Part shown: piece by piece, positions 46,176 to 55,778 of the stretch
Position numbering within the stretch: position 1 is the first letter of the stretch
Layout: the number at the start of each line of letters is the position of its first letter
Source of the DNA: Hyphomicrobium sp. 99
Lineage (GTDB): Bacteria; Pseudomonadota; Alphaproteobacteria; Rhizobiales; Hyphomicrobiaceae
Length of the DNA stretch: 64,000 nt
Direction of reading: 5' to 3'
Assembly (NCBI RefSeq): GCF_000384335.2
Contig: NZ_KQ031382.1
Coordinates: forward strand, 3,483,545-3,547,544
Translations under genes and position numbers: made by a program
Notes under the pieces: generated by a model
What the model was told of the DNA's origin: nothing
Seen by the model: only the letters and a program-made list of their open reading frames with translations
The model's database searches: none

Positions 46176-47207
46176 ATGCAGAAGGTAATTCCATTCCAGC
46201 TGCCTGACGGCGAGCGCAGGGGAAATGCCGGCGAGTCCGACGAGACGACGCCGATTTCCTCGGCACTTCGTACACTCAATCTCGGTGCCGAAGGCTTGTC
46301 GCAGCTCGCGAACGAGGTTGCGGGTCCCATGGCCCCGGCGTTCGATGAAGCCGTTCGCCGCCTGAAGGCTGTCAGCGGCCGCGTCATCGTGACCGGCATC
46401 GGCAAGAGCGGCCACGTCGCCCAGAAAATCGCTGCGACCTTTGCTTCGACCGGAACGCCGGCTTTCTTCGTCCACCCCGGCGAAGCCTCTCACGGCGACC
46501 TCGGAATGATCACGCGGTCGGATCTCATCCTCGCGCTGTCCTGGTCCGGTGAGACCGTTGAACTCAAACCCATCATTACCTATTCGCGCCGGTTTGCGGT
46601 TCCGTTGATCGCGATCACCTCGCAGGCAAATTCCGCTCTCGGCGAGCAGGCCGACATCCTTCTGCTTCTACCCCGCGTGAAGGAAGCCTGCCCGCACGGT
46701 CTCGCACCGACGACGTCGACGACCATCCAGCTCGCGATCGGCGACAGCCTCGCGATTGCGCTGCTGGACGCGCGCGGCTTCACTGCCCACGATTTCAAAA
46801 TCTTCCATCCCGGCGGTTCGCTCGGCGCCAACCTGAAGTATGTCGCCGACGTCATGCATCCGTCCGATCGGCTGCCTTTGATCGCCAGCGGCGCTCTGAT
46901 GTCGGAAGCTCTCGTCGCCATGACCGAAAAAAGCTTTGGCTGCGTCGGCGTGACGGATGCCAAAGGCCGCCTCATCGGCGTGATCACCGACGGCGATTTG
47001 CGGCGGCACATGGGCGCCAGATTGCTCGAAGTGACGGTGGACGAGGTGATGACCGCGAAGCCCAAGACGATTGCGCCGACCCTGCTGGCGTCAGCCGCCT
47101 TGGAGCTTATCAACTCGTCACGCATTACAGCGCTGTTCGTGGTCGAGAAGCAGAAGCCCGTCGGCATCGTGCACGTGCACGATTTGCTGAGAGTGGGCGT
47201 CGCCTAG
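46176..47207 (+). CDS. kdsD: D-arabinose 5-phosphate isomerase (KdsD/KpsF)
   Basis: SIS-domain isomerase converting ribulose 5-phosphate to arabinose 5-phosphate, the first step to Kdo. The ~343-residue protein has RVIVTGIGKSGHVAQKIAAT near residue 70, HGDLGMITRSDLILALSWSG and APTTSTTIQLAIGDSLAIAL. GGSLGANLKYVADVMH leads into two CBS domains (about 220-340). The ATG at 46176 is chosen; a GTG at 46158 is possible. Divergent from the barrel gene with about 190 bp between. It supports Kdo-lipopolysaccharide synthesis, matching the kdoO gene 24 kb away. Confidence 0.94.
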   Translation: MQKVIPFQLPDGERRGNAGESDETTPISSALRTLNLGAEGLSQLANEVAGPMAPAFDEAVRRLKAVSGRVIVTGIGKSGHVAQKIAATFASTGTPAFFVHPGEASHGDLGMITRSDLILALSWSGETVELKPIITYSRRFAVPLIAITSQANSALGEQADILLLLPRVKEACPHGLAPTTSTTIQLAIGDSLAIALLDARGFTAHDFKIFHPGGSLGANLKYVADVMHPSDRLPLIASGALMSEALVAMTEKSFGCVGVTDAKGRLIGVITDGDLRRHMGARLLEVTVDEVMTAKPKTIAPTLLASAALELINSSRITALFVVEKQKPVGIVHVHDLLRVGVA

Positions 47208-47243
47208 TCGAACTGGCTCATCACGCCGCGACGCCCGTTCCCG

Positions 47244-48305
47244 TTAGAGCCAACCCTGCAACTCGCGGCGCACCACGGCTTCAATCACGTCGACACCCTC
47301 GGAACTGTCGTTGAGCGCTTTGAGATAAGCGAATTTCTCACCGCCGTTCGATTCGAAGATGTGCCGGTTCTCGACGTCGAGTTCTTCGAGCGTCTCAAGA
47401 CAGTCGGCTGAAAAGCCCGGCGCGACCAGAGCCAATTTCTTGACGCCCGATTTGGCCAGCGCCTCGACGGTTTTATCCGTATAGGGCTGCAGCCACGGAT
47501 CATTACCGAAACGCGACTGGAACGTCGTCAGCCACCGGTCTTCGGAAATGCCAAGCTTCTGCCGCAGCAGCCGCGAGGTTTTCTGGCACTGGCAATGATA
47601 GGGATCGCCGGCCTTGAAGTACTTCTCCGGCATCCCGTGGAACGTCGCGATGATCTTCTCCGGCTCGAAATCGAGATCGGCCAGGCTCTTCTGCATCGAA
47701 CGCGCGAGCGCATCGATGTAAACGGGATGATCGTGATAGCTCGGTGCCGTACGAATGGCGGGCTGCCAGCGCATTTTCATCAGCGCGCGGAATGCTTGAT
47801 CGCATGCCGTCGCAGTCGTCGCCGCTGCATATTGCGGATAGAGCGGCACGAGCAGAATGCGATCGCAGCCCTGCTCTTTCAGCGCCAGGATCCGGCTTTC
47901 CGTCGACGGATTGGCATAGCGCATTGCCCAATCAACGATGATCCGCGGATCACCCTGCAGCCGGCTCGTCAATTGCTCGGCCTTGCTCCGAGTAATCGTC
48001 TTCAGCGGTCCTTCGTTTCGCTCGTTGTTCCAGATCGACGCGTAGTCGCGACCCTTGCGGCTCGGACGCACCGTCAGGATGATGAGATTGAGGATCGGCC
48101 ACCATTTCCACTTCGGCTCCTCGATGACGCGCTCGTCCGAGAGAAATTCGCGAAGGTAGCGGCGCATCGGCCAATAGGTCGTGCCGTCTGGGGTTCCGAG
48201 GTTGAGGAGAAGAACGCCGATACGGCCGAGCGCGACCGGGGGATGCCCAGCGGGCAGCACGACGGATTCGGGCTCAAACTGGTTTGGCTTTGGAACTTCG
48301 TTCAT
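47244..48305 (-). CDS. hemH: Ferrochelatase (protoporphyrin or coproporphyrin type)
   Basis: Inserts Fe(II) into the porphyrin ring in the last steps of heme synthesis. The 353-residue protein has RIGVLLLNLGTPDGTTYW, QYAAATTATACDQAFRALMK and the catalytic His in IATFHGMPEKYFKAGDPYHC. QCQKTSRLLRQKLGI follows, and ALVAPGFSADCLETLEELDV has the catalytic Glu. Length is normal for a proteobacterial enzyme. Convergent with kdsD (36 bp). The upstream CHAD gene lies on the same strand, 40 bp away. Confidence 0.96.
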   Translation of the reverse strand: MNEVPKPNQFEPESVVLPAGHPPVALGRIGVLLLNLGTPDGTTYWPMRRYLREFLSDERVIEEPKWKWWPILNLIILTVRPSRKGRDYASIWNNERNEGPLKTITRSKAEQLTSRLQGDPRIIVDWAMRYANPSTESRILALKEQGCDRILLVPLYPQYAAATTATACDQAFRALMKMRWQPAIRTAPSYHDHPVYIDALARSMQKSLADLDFEPEKIIATFHGMPEKYFKAGDPYHCQCQKTSRLLRQKLGISEDRWLTTFQSRFGNDPWLQPYTDKTVEALAKSGVKKLALVAPGFSADCLETLEELDVENRHIFESNGGEKFAYLKALNDSSEGVDVIEAVVRRELQGWL

Positions 48306-48345
48306 CCGCTCTCCGAATATGAAAAATCAGCGCGACCCTAGCGGA

Positions 48346-49398
48346 TCAGGCGCGCCGTTGCGATGGGGCAGATGCCACCGATTTTGCAGCGAGCCTTGGC
48401 TTCGTCGGTGCACTCGTCTTATTCGCCTCGCCAGCCCGATCATCGACCGGAGCCAATTCGACATGATCCGCCTGATCGCTCGAATGCACCAGAGATGGTG
48501 CGTCGACCAGCGGATCCAATGCCCGGCCATAGTCCCAATATGCCGCTGCGCGCTTGATGAAGTCCCGCGTCTTTTCGCAAAAGAGCCGCTTCACGCGATA
48601 TTCGGCTTTCGCACGCAAAACCTGCTGCTGCTGCCGGCAAAGCGCAATGGCCGCGTCTTTCTGCTCATCCGCCAAATCGGGCGCAGCCGACACTGCGGCG
48701 ACCAGCACCGCGAGATCATGATCGTCGCCAAGCAGCTGCGAGAGCTCTCGCGCGGCGTTGACCCTGACAGCAAATTCATCCGGCCACGCGCGGCCGAGCA
48801 AGGCCATCTGCCGCCAATGCCACTGCACAGCTTTGCGCAATTCGTGGAAGTTTTCGTCGGTAGGCTCGTCGTAGGCGTATTGGCTTGCCTTCCGCCCTCG
48901 CCGGTAGCTCTCTTCCAAGCCGCCCGCAAGCGCCGCAAAGCCCTGCTTCTTGATGCCGAAATGCGTGATTTTCTTCGCCTCTTGGATCAGGAGATCACGC
49001 GCAAGATCGGCGGTATGCGGGTCGAGCCGCTCCGGCTCGATTGCGGCACGAGCCGCGAGCATAGCGTGAAAGGGCGCGAGCGCGGCCGCGCCATCCGGAA
49101 ATTCGTTGGAAAGTTTCCCGATCGTTTCGAGCATCACGGTCTGGTCGCGCCGCGCGGAGAGAAGCCTCCCGATCTCGCCCAACGCCTTCGTGTGCCGCCG
49201 CGCCTTCTTTGCACCCAAGCCATCCGCAGCGAGACGCAACAGCGCCCGCAAACGCTTGATGGATTTACGGCACTCATGCACGGATTTGGGATCGGCTTCC
49301 GGACCCGCCAATTCAGCAAGCGAGCTATCGAGCTGCTCGCGCGCAATGCGACGAAACCCCTTTTCGACGGGCTCGTTGATTTTGAACCGATAGGGCAT
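48346..49398 (-). CDS. CHAD domain protein (polyphosphate-associated)
   Basis: A 350-residue cytosolic protein with one helical CHAD domain (about 10-300). The two halves carry conserved His/Arg/Lys surfaces: VHECRKSIKRLRALLRLAAD near residue 40 and FHELRKAVQWHWRQMALLGR near residue 190. CHAD domains bind inorganic polyphosphate and localise to granules in known cases. There is no CYTH catalytic domain, so it is probably a binding protein. The C-terminal 45 residues are low complexity. The ATG at 49398 is chosen because the frame beyond lacks family residues. It lies 40 bp upstream of hemH, and no ppk gene is near. Confidence 0.87.
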   Translation of the reverse strand: MPYRFKINEPVEKGFRRIAREQLDSSLAELAGPEADPKSVHECRKSIKRLRALLRLAADGLGAKKARRHTKALGEIGRLLSARRDQTVMLETIGKLSNEFPDGAAALAPFHAMLAARAAIEPERLDPHTADLARDLLIQEAKKITHFGIKKQGFAALAGGLEESYRRGRKASQYAYDEPTDENFHELRKAVQWHWRQMALLGRAWPDEFAVRVNAARELSQLLGDDHDLAVLVAAVSAAPDLADEQKDAAIALCRQQQQVLRAKAEYRVKRLFCEKTRDFIKRAAAYWDYGRALDPLVDAPSLVHSSDQADHVELAPVDDRAGEANKTSAPTKPRLAAKSVASAPSQRRA

Positions 49399-49510
49399 AC
49401 GCGGGAACGGCTTCAAATGAGATAAGGTTCTGTCCTGGATCCGAACCACATAAAACTGTCACAAACAACGGCAGAGCACCATGGTTGTAGTTAACACATA
49501 GCTGTCAGCG

Positions 49511-50128
49511 TTATCGAGACTCTAACTGTCGCAACCATTGAAGAATCCGCGCCTCGGGATCGGCGGCCGTAAAGAAATCGGTAATAACCGCCAAGCTGTC
49601 CGCCCCAGCTTCCAGTACGTCTGCTGCGCGCTCCGGCGTCAGGCCGCCGATCGCGACCAAAGGCAGCCCAGCGAGCTTTTTCCGCCATTCTTTAATTTTA
49701 TCAAGGCCTTGAGGAGCCCATGGCATGGCTTTTAGCTTGGTCTCGTAGATCGGGCCGAGTGCCACGTAATCGGGCTCCACGGCAAGGGCGGTTTGCAACT
49801 CCGCTTCATCGTGGGTCGAAATCCCGAGCTTGATGCCTGCGAGCTTTATCGCCTCAAGATCGGCTGTACGCAGATCGTCCTGCCCGAGATGAATGTAATC
49901 CGCACCCGTATCGAGCGCAGCCTCCCAATAATCGTTCAGAACGAGCTGACAGTTGTTCGCCCGGCAGAGGGCGAGCGCCCGCTTCGTTTGGGCGGCGACC
50001 TCAGCCGGTGAGGCATCCTTGATCCGCAGTTGCACCAGCTTCACGCCGAGCGGAACGATACGTTCCAGCCAGCCGATGTCGGGCACGATCGGATAGAAGC
50101 GGGCGAGCTTTGGCTGTTCGGATTTCAA
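49511..50128 (-). CDS. thiE: Thiamine-phosphate synthase (ThiE)
   Basis: Joins hydroxymethylpyrimidine diphosphate and thiazole phosphate into thiamine phosphate. The ~205-residue TIM barrel has FYPIVPDIGWLERIVPLGVK, VQLRIKD, LVLNDYWEAALDTGADYIHL, GQDDL and LPLVAIGGLTPERAADVLEA. No ATG fits. The frame is open to 50167, overlapping thiG. TTG at 50128, 8 bases after the thiG stop begins, is the likely start; TTG at 50143 is the alternative. Some family positions differ from E. coli, so a proofreading variant is possible, but the pathway context (thiG, thiS) supports ThiE. Confidence 0.9.
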   Translation of the reverse strand: MKSEQPKLARFYPIVPDIGWLERIVPLGVKLVQLRIKDASPAEVAAQTKRALALCRANNCQLVLNDYWEAALDTGADYIHLGQDDLRTADLEAIKLAGIKLGISTHDEAELQTALAVEPDYVALGPIYETKLKAMPWAPQGLDKIKEWRKKLAGLPLVAIGGLTPERAADVLEAGADSLAVITDFFTAADPEARILQWLRQLESR

Positions 50129-50135
50129 GGTCAGC

Positions 50136-50951
50136 TCAATCAAGATCAAAAAACGGGGTACCCGCAACGGGCGTGGAAGGCACAGCCATATCGCGAGCCG
50201 GTATCAGCCCCGCTTCGAAACCGAGACGGCCTGATTGGATCGCAGAGGCAAACGCGCTTGCCATTTTCACGGGATCGCCCGCTTTCGCGACCGCAGTGTT
50301 GAGCAAGACGGCGTCATAGCCAAGCTCCATCGCGAGCGCCGCGTGCGATGGCGCGCCGATGCCCGCATCGATGATGAGAGTGACGTCAGGAAAATAGGCC
50401 CGCAAGCTCGTCAGCGCCTGCACGTTGGCGAGCCCCCGGCCGCTGCCGATCGGCGCCGCCCAAGGCATGATGACTTGGCACCCCGCGCGCTGCAGCCGTT
50501 CCGCAACCGAGAGATCCTCCGTTGTATAGGGCAGCACCTTGAAGCCGTCCCGAGTGAGCGCGCCGGCCGCTTCGACCAGCCCGAACACGTCGGGTTGGAG
50601 AGTGTCGTCGTTGGCGATGACTTCGAGCTTGATCCAATCCGTTCCGAAAAGCTCGCGCGCCATAGCGGCTGTCGTAATGGCTTCGCCCGCGGTTCGGCAT
50701 CCGGCTGTGTTCGGAAGCACGCGAACGCCGAGGTCTTTGATGATTTCGAGAAACCGCTCGCCGGCCTTCCCGCCCGCAGCCTCGCGGCGCAACGACACGG
50801 TTACAATCTCTGCGGCCGATGCCTTGACGGCATTCGCCAGAATAGCTGGAGACGGATAGCCCGCCGTTCCGAGCAGAAGCCGCGACGAGATCTTCTCCCC
50901 GTAAACGGAGAGCGCACGCCCCGAATGCAACGCCTGATCGCGAATGTTCAT
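50136..50951 (-). CDS. thiG: Thiazole synthase (ThiG)
   Basis: Forms the thiazole ring of thiamine from DXP, dehydroglycine and ThiS-thiocarboxylate. The 271-residue barrel has [20 protein letters not shown], the Schiff-base Lys in [50 protein letters not shown] and [20 protein letters not shown]. This is the full family set. The ATG is at 50951. ThiS lies 21 bp upstream and thiE overlaps or abuts downstream, so thiS-thiG-thiE form one transcript. Confidence 0.97.
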   Translation of the reverse strand: MNIRDQALHSGRALSVYGEKISSRLLLGTAGYPSPAILANAVKASAAEIVTVSLRREAAGGKAGERFLEIIKDLGVRVLPNTAGCRTAGEAITTAAMARELFGTDWIKLEVIANDDTLQPDVFGLVEAAGALTRDGFKVLPYTTEDLSVAERLQRAGCQVIMPWAAPIGSGRGLANVQALTSLRAYFPDVTLIIDAGIGAPSHAALAMELGYDAVLLNTAVAKAGDPVKMASAFASAIQSGRLGFEAGLIPARDMAVPSTPVAGTPFFDLD

Positions 50952-50972
50952 CTAAAGCGTAACTAGCCCTTT

Positions 50973-51191
50973 TTAGCCGCCCTGCCGAGCCGAAACGATC
51001 TCGACGCGGTCACCGCGGCTCAGCATCGTCGTAGCACGCTGTGCCGCCGGTACGAACTGCCCGTTGAGCGCCGTCGCAACCTTCGCCTCGGACAAGCCGC
51101 GCTCGTCAATGAGCTCAGCGAGCGTAACGGCTCCGCTGGCGGTCTTCTGCCCGTTGACGATCAACTCGATGGTCGTTTCGTGTTGTAGCAT
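50973..51191 (-). CDS. thiS: Sulfur carrier protein ThiS
   Basis: A 72-residue ubiquitin-like sulfur carrier ending in the required Gly-Gly (SARQGG). The core is IELIVNGQKTASGAVTLAEL, then ALNGQFVPAAQRATTMLSRG and DRVEIVSARQGG. ThiF would adenylate its C-terminus and ThiG use the thiocarboxylate; no thiF is nearby. It is the first gene of thiSGE. No THI-box (TPP riboswitch) consensus such as CTGAGA was found between it and the divergent acyltransferase gene. Confidence 0.95.
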   Translation of the reverse strand: MLQHETTIELIVNGQKTASGAVTLAELIDERGLSEAKVATALNGQFVPAAQRATTMLSRGDRVEIVSARQGG

Positions 51192-51350
51192 CGCTCAAAT
51201 GACCTGAGGGCGGGAGATGGGCATTTTAATCGTCGTTTACCAGAGCGTTCGCCGGATTTTTACCGCATATAAACCGGACGGGTCAAAGGGACCCGCCAAT
51301 CCGCCGCAATTACCACCTGAATTTCCGGCATCGAACTTAAGGACCAACTG

Positions 51351-54300
51351 ATGTTTTCGCGCTTGATGTCGTCCCGCCGCTTCGCGCCGCTCTTTTGGAG
51401 CCAGCTCCTGGCGGCGCTGAACGACAACCTGCTGAAGAACGCGCTTGCGATGCTGGTCGTCTACAAACTGGCGATGGAAAACGGGCCGGCGCTTGGAACG
51501 CTTGCCGGCGCGGCCCTCGTGCTTCCCTTTTTTGTCTTCTCGGCACTCGCCGGACAGCTCGCCGACAAGTTCGATAAGGCGAAGGTTGCCGCTCGCGTCC
51601 GCCTTTTGGAAATTCCAATCGCCCTCATCGCGGCCGCCGGCTTCCTGTTGCCGTCAGTCCCGCTTCTGTTCGCAGCGCTCGTCCTCTTCGGCACGTTGAG
51701 CGCGTTCTTCGGCCCGGTGAAATACGGGCTCCTGCCGTCCCATCTCGAAACCAAGGAACTTCCCTCGGGCAACGCGCTGATCGAAGGCGCGACTTTCATC
51801 GCCATCCTGATCGGAACCATCGGCGGCAATCTGGCGTCCGGCGGCGAGACGGAAATCATCATCGTTGCGAGCGCCATCGTCGGCATCTCGGTGCTTGGCT
51901 GGCTTTTCGCGCGGTTTATTCCGCCTGCGCCGTCATCCGTGCCCGATCTCGTCGTCGATAGGAACATCATCACGTCGACCGCCACTCTGCTGAAGGATCT
52001 GCGCGCCGACAAACGCATTTGGCAAGGCGCGCTCATTACGTCGTGGTTCTGGCTGGTCGGAGCTGCCGTGCTGGCCCTGCTGCAGAACCTCATCCCACAA
52101 GTTCTCAACGGCGCGCCCTCGGTTTACACGCTTGCGCTCTTCACGTTCGCGGTCGCGGTCGCCCTCGGATCGATCGCAGCCGCCCGCGCCAGCACCAATC
52201 GGCCCAATCTCGCGCTCGTGCCCATCGGCGCATTGCTGATGGGCATCTTCCTGCTCGATCTGGCGTGGCTCGCATCGACCATGAAGCCCGCGCCTGCGCC
52301 GCTCAGCGCGGCAGAGATCCTGGGCTCGATCGAGGGCCTTCACATGCTCGTCGATCTCGCGGGCATCGCCATCGCCGGCGGCCTTTTCATCGTGCCCTCG
52401 TTTGCGGCCGTGCAGGCCTGGTCGCCCGTCGAGCGTCGCTCGCGCGTGATCGCCGGCTGCAATGTTCTGTCTGCCGCATTCATGACGCTCGTCGGCATCG
52501 CGATCGCGGGCCTGCAATTCGAGAAGATCCCGGTCTCGATCCTTTACGCTGGCCTCGGAATCGCAAACCTCATCGTCGTCGGCCTCGTACTCAGAGCCTG
52601 GGGCGCCGAGGGCGTAAAAGACGTCGTCGTCTTCCTATTCAAGACGTTCTTCGGTCTCGAAATCCGGGGCCTCGAAAATCTCCCGAAAGTGGGAGAGCGC
52701 GCCATCATCGCCCCCAACCACGTCAGCCTGCTTGATGCGGGATTGATGAACGGACTTCTGCCCTCCCACACGGCCTATGCGGTCGATACCGATATCGCCA
52801 AGACGTGGTGGGCTAAGCCGTTCCTGAAGCTCGCGCAGTTCTACACGATCGACCCGACGCGCCCGCTCGGCATGCGCCATCTGATCCAGGCCGTCAAAGA
52901 CGGAGCGTCGCTCGTGATCTTTCCGGAAGGACGCCTGACGGTCACCGGCGGACTAATGAAAGTTTACGACGGCACCGCGATGATCGCGGACAAGGCAAAT
53001 GCGCCCGTCATCCCCGTTCGCATCGACGGCCTCGAGCGCTCGCATTTCGGATATCTGAGCAAAGCGCAGACGAAGAAAGTCTGGTTTCCGAAAACTACGG
53101 TGACCATTCTTCCGCCGGTCTGGCTGAAGGTCGATCCAGCGCTCCGCGGCAAGGCACGGCGGCAAGCAGCAGGCGCAGCGTTGCAAGACATCATGACCGA
53201 TTCCGCCGTGCTGACGACGCCGATCGACCAGACGCTATTCGAAGCGCTCGTTCTCGCCAAGAAGACGCGCGACACCGGCAAGCCCGCCATCGAAGATCCG
53301 CTCGGCAGCAAGCTTTCCTACAAGAAGCTGATCGTCGGCGCTCAGGTTCTCGGCGCGAAGCTTGCGCCGATGTTGCCGCCGCCCGCATCCGCCGTCGGCG
53401 TGCTGTTGCCGAACTCCGCCGGCGTCGCGGTGACGTTCTTCGCTCTACAAACGATCGGCCGCGTCCCGGCGATGCTGAACTTCTCCGCCGGACCAGCCAA
53501 CGTCGTCTCCGCTTGCAAGGCGGCGAATGTCTCCGTCGTGCTGACCTCGCGCGCCTTCGTCGAGAAGGGCCATTTGGAGCCGCTCATCCAAGCCATCGAA
53601 CCGGTCGCGCGCGTGATTTATTTGGAAGACGTGCGCCCGACGATCACGTTCCGCGACAAGGTCAAAGGCATCACGCAGGGTGGAAGACCGCAAGTCAAAG
53701 CGGACTTCAATGCGCCAGCCGCAATCCTCTTCACGTCTGGTTCCGAAGGAACGCCAAAAGGCGTCGTGCTCTCGCACCGAAACATTCTTGCCAATTGCGC
53801 CCAAAGCCTCACGCGCGTCGCCTGCAACGGCACGGATAAGGTTTTCAATGCGCTTCCGGTCTTCCATTCGTTCGGCCTGACCGCAGGCCTGCTGATGCCG
53901 CTCGTCGCGGGCGTACCCGTCTATCTCTATCCGACGCCACTGCATTACCGCATCATTCCGGAACTCGTTTATCAGTCGAACGCCACGATCATGTTCGGCA
54001 CGGATACGTTCCTCGCAGGCTACGCGCGCGCCGCCCATCCTTATGACTTCGCGCGCGTCCGCCTCGTTCTCGCAGGCGCCGAGGCGGTGAAGGACCGGAC
54101 CCGTCAACTCTATATGGATCGCTTCGGCGTTCGCATTCTCGAAGGCTATGGCGTGACGGAAACGGCGCCAGTGCTCGCGATCAACACGCCGCTCGCCAAT
54201 AAGGCCGGCAGCGTCGGCCGCCTCTCGCCGCTGATGGAAGCCCGCCTCGAACCTGTCCCCGGCATCGAAAGCGGCGGTCGTTTCTACGTGCGCGGACCCA

Positions 54301-54785
54301 ACGTGATGCTCGGCTATTATCGCGCCGCAAACCCCGGCGTCCTCGAACCCCCGGCTGGCGGCTGGCACGACACCGGCGACATCGTCGAGATCGACCCGCA
54401 AGGCTTCATCACGATCAAAGGCCGCGCCAAGCGCTTCGCCAAGATCGGCGGAGAGATGATCTCGCTTTCCTCAGTCGAGGCATTGGCTGCCGAGCTTTGG
54501 CCACACCAGACGACCGTCGTCGTCGCGCTTCCCGACCAGCGAAAAGGCGAGCGCCTGGCGCTGCTGACGACCGATCCGAGTTGCACGCGTGATGCATTCG
54601 CGCAGTTCGTGCGCAGAAAAGGCGTGAGCGAATTGACGACGCCCGCAGACGTTCTCGTCGTCCCCAAAATTCCGCTGCTGGGCTCCGGCAAGCCCGACTA
54701 CGTCGCAGCGCTCAACCTCGCAAAGCAAACCCTGGCCTCGAAGTCAGGGGGCGTCGAACAGCGGCCCCTCACGCCGGCCGTCTGA
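51351..54785 (+). CDS. aas: Three-part fusion: lysophospholipid transporter, acyltransferase and acyl-ACP synthetase (LplT-Aas)
   Basis: A 1144-residue membrane protein joining three activities. Residues 1 to about 420 form an MFS-like transporter as in LplT. Residues about 440-640 form a PlsC acyltransferase with the NHxxxxD motif in PNHVSLLDAG near residue 454, and FPEGRLTVTG. Residues about 660-1130 form an AMP-binding ligase with ILFTSGSEGTPKGVVLSHRN near residue 796. It remodels phospholipids by re-acylating imported lysophospholipids. It lies on the plus strand between thiS and thiO. Its 3' end overlaps thiO by 42 bp. Confidence 0.95.
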   Translation: MFSRLMSSRRFAPLFWSQLLAALNDNLLKNALAMLVVYKLAMENGPALGTLAGAALVLPFFVFSALAGQLADKFDKAKVAARVRLLEIPIALIAAAGFLLPSVPLLFAALVLFGTLSAFFGPVKYGLLPSHLETKELPSGNALIEGATFIAILIGTIGGNLASGGETEIIIVASAIVGISVLGWLFARFIPPAPSSVPDLVVDRNIITSTATLLKDLRADKRIWQGALITSWFWLVGAAVLALLQNLIPQVLNGAPSVYTLALFTFAVAVALGSIAAARASTNRPNLALVPIGALLMGIFLLDLAWLASTMKPAPAPLSAAEILGSIEGLHMLVDLAGIAIAGGLFIVPSFAAVQAWSPVERRSRVIAGCNVLSAAFMTLVGIAIAGLQFEKIPVSILYAGLGIANLIVVGLVLRAWGAEGVKDVVVFLFKTFFGLEIRGLENLPKVGERAIIAPNHVSLLDAGLMNGLLPSHTAYAVDTDIAKTWWAKPFLKLAQFYTIDPTRPLGMRHLIQAVKDGASLVIFPEGRLTVTGGLMKVYDGTAMIADKANAPVIPVRIDGLERSHFGYLSKAQTKKVWFPKTTVTILPPVWLKVDPALRGKARRQAAGAALQDIMTDSAVLTTPIDQTLFEALVLAKKTRDTGKPAIEDPLGSKLSYKKLIVGAQVLGAKLAPMLPPPASAVGVLLPNSAGVAVTFFALQTIGRVPAMLNFSAGPANVVSACKAANVSVVLTSRAFVEKGHLEPLIQAIEPVARVIYLEDVRPTITFRDKVKGITQGGRPQVKADFNAPAAILFTSGSEGTPKGVVLSHRNILANCAQSLTRVACNGTDKVFNALPVFHSFGLTAGLLMPLVAGVPVYLYPTPLHYRIIPELVYQSNATIMFGTDTFLAGYARAAHPYDFARVRLVLAGAEAVKDRTRQLYMDRFGVRILEGYGVTETAPVLAINTPLANKAGSVGRLSPLMEARLEPVPGIESGGRFYVRGPNVMLGYYRAANPGVLEPPAGGWHDTGDIVEIDPQGFITIKGRAKRFAKIGGEMISLSSVEALAAELWPHQTTVVVALPDQRKGERLALLTTDPSCTRDAFAQFVRRKGVSELTTPADVLVVPKIPLLGSGKPDYVAALNLAKQTLASKSGGVEQRPLTPAV

Positions 54786-55742
54786 CAGATATTCGCCAAC
54801 CGCCCGCGCGAGTACCGGCGCAAGAAGAAACCCGTGCCGGTACGCGCCGTTGACGCGAATGAGGCGTCCTGTGTCTTCGACGATGATCCGGGGAACGTTG
54901 TCGGGGAATGCCGGTCTCACCCCCGCTCCCATTTCGAGAATGGAGGCTTCACCGAACGCTGGATGCAGCGCATAGGCGGAACCCAGAAGATCGAGCGCCG
55001 AGCGCAGCGACATCGGGCCATTGTCTTCGCGCTCAATGACCGTCGCGCCGACGACGAACCGTCCGTCCCCCTGCGGCACGACATAGATCGGCTGACGCGG
55101 ATGCAAGAGACGAACCGGCCGCGATAAGCTCACGTCGTTTGTTTGAATGAGCACGCGCTCACCGCGCACGCCCCTGAGCGCTGCCAGATCTCCGCTCGCA
55201 CCAATTCCCCGGCAATCGATCGTGATGTCTTGAGGCCGGCCGTCCCAACGAGTCTCAAACGCGATATCTGCCCCGAGCGACCGAAGCTCATCCAAGAGCC
55301 AACCCATTGCCTTCAGCGGATCGACGTGTGACTCGTTCTCGAAATAGAGGCCGCGCTCGAAACGCCCCGCGAGCGACGGCTCGAGATCCGCGATCCGCGT
55401 TCCCGTCACGGCCGCGTGTCCCTCCGTCATCTTTGCAAAGCGGGCGAGATCACCCGCGTCGCGCGCGTGCGCCAACACCAGCGATCCGTAATTCATGATG
55501 CCGGGATAGGTCTCGCGCCAAATGCGCAGCCCTTCACGTCCCAAATCGCGAACGCTCAGGGGCGCGCCTTCAGCCTCGCACTCGGGCGCAATCATCGCCC
55601 CCGCCCATCGGCTGGATGATCGCGCGAACAGATCGCGGCCTTCATCGATCAAACGCACGCGGTGCCCGGCGCGCGCCAGCGTGTAAGCCTGCCAAAGACC
55701 GAATATGCCGGCGCCGACAACGAGAATGGACGATTTGCTCAA
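54744..55742 (-). CDS. thiO: Glycine oxidase ThiO (FAD-dependent)
   Basis: FAD-dependent amine oxidase of 332 residues that makes iminoglycine (dehydroglycine) for thiazole formation. It begins MSKSSILVVGAGIFGLWQAY, with the FAD Rossmann GAGIFG and the acidic IDEG. It has GAMIAPECEAEG near residue 48, IDCRGIGA, and the C-terminal FVVGATVIEREDNGP and RVNGAYRHGFLLAPVLARAV segments. It lies 36 bp downstream of ggt. Its 3' end overlaps the plus-strand aas gene by 42 bp. It is 3.5 kb from thiS because aas intervenes. Confidence 0.88.
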   Translation of the reverse strand: MSKSSILVVGAGIFGLWQAYTLARAGHRVRLIDEGRDLFARSSSRWAGAMIAPECEAEGAPLSVRDLGREGLRIWRETYPGIMNYGSLVLAHARDAGDLARFAKMTEGHAAVTGTRIADLEPSLAGRFERGLYFENESHVDPLKAMGWLLDELRSLGADIAFETRWDGRPQDITIDCRGIGASGDLAALRGVRGERVLIQTNDVSLSRPVRLLHPRQPIYVVPQGDGRFVVGATVIEREDNGPMSLRSALDLLGSAYALHPAFGEASILEMGAGVRPAFPDNVPRIIVEDTGRLIRVNGAYRHGFLLAPVLARAVGEYLSDGRREGPLFDAP

Positions 55743-55778
55743 GGTCGAAACTCTTTAGATGTTTCGCATCCTCTAGCA

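Noticed and set aside
51192..51350. TPP riboswitch (THI box) upstream of thiS
   Set aside because: No CTGAGA or ACCTGATCTGG-like core on either strand, only a short GGGTC/GACCC hairpin.
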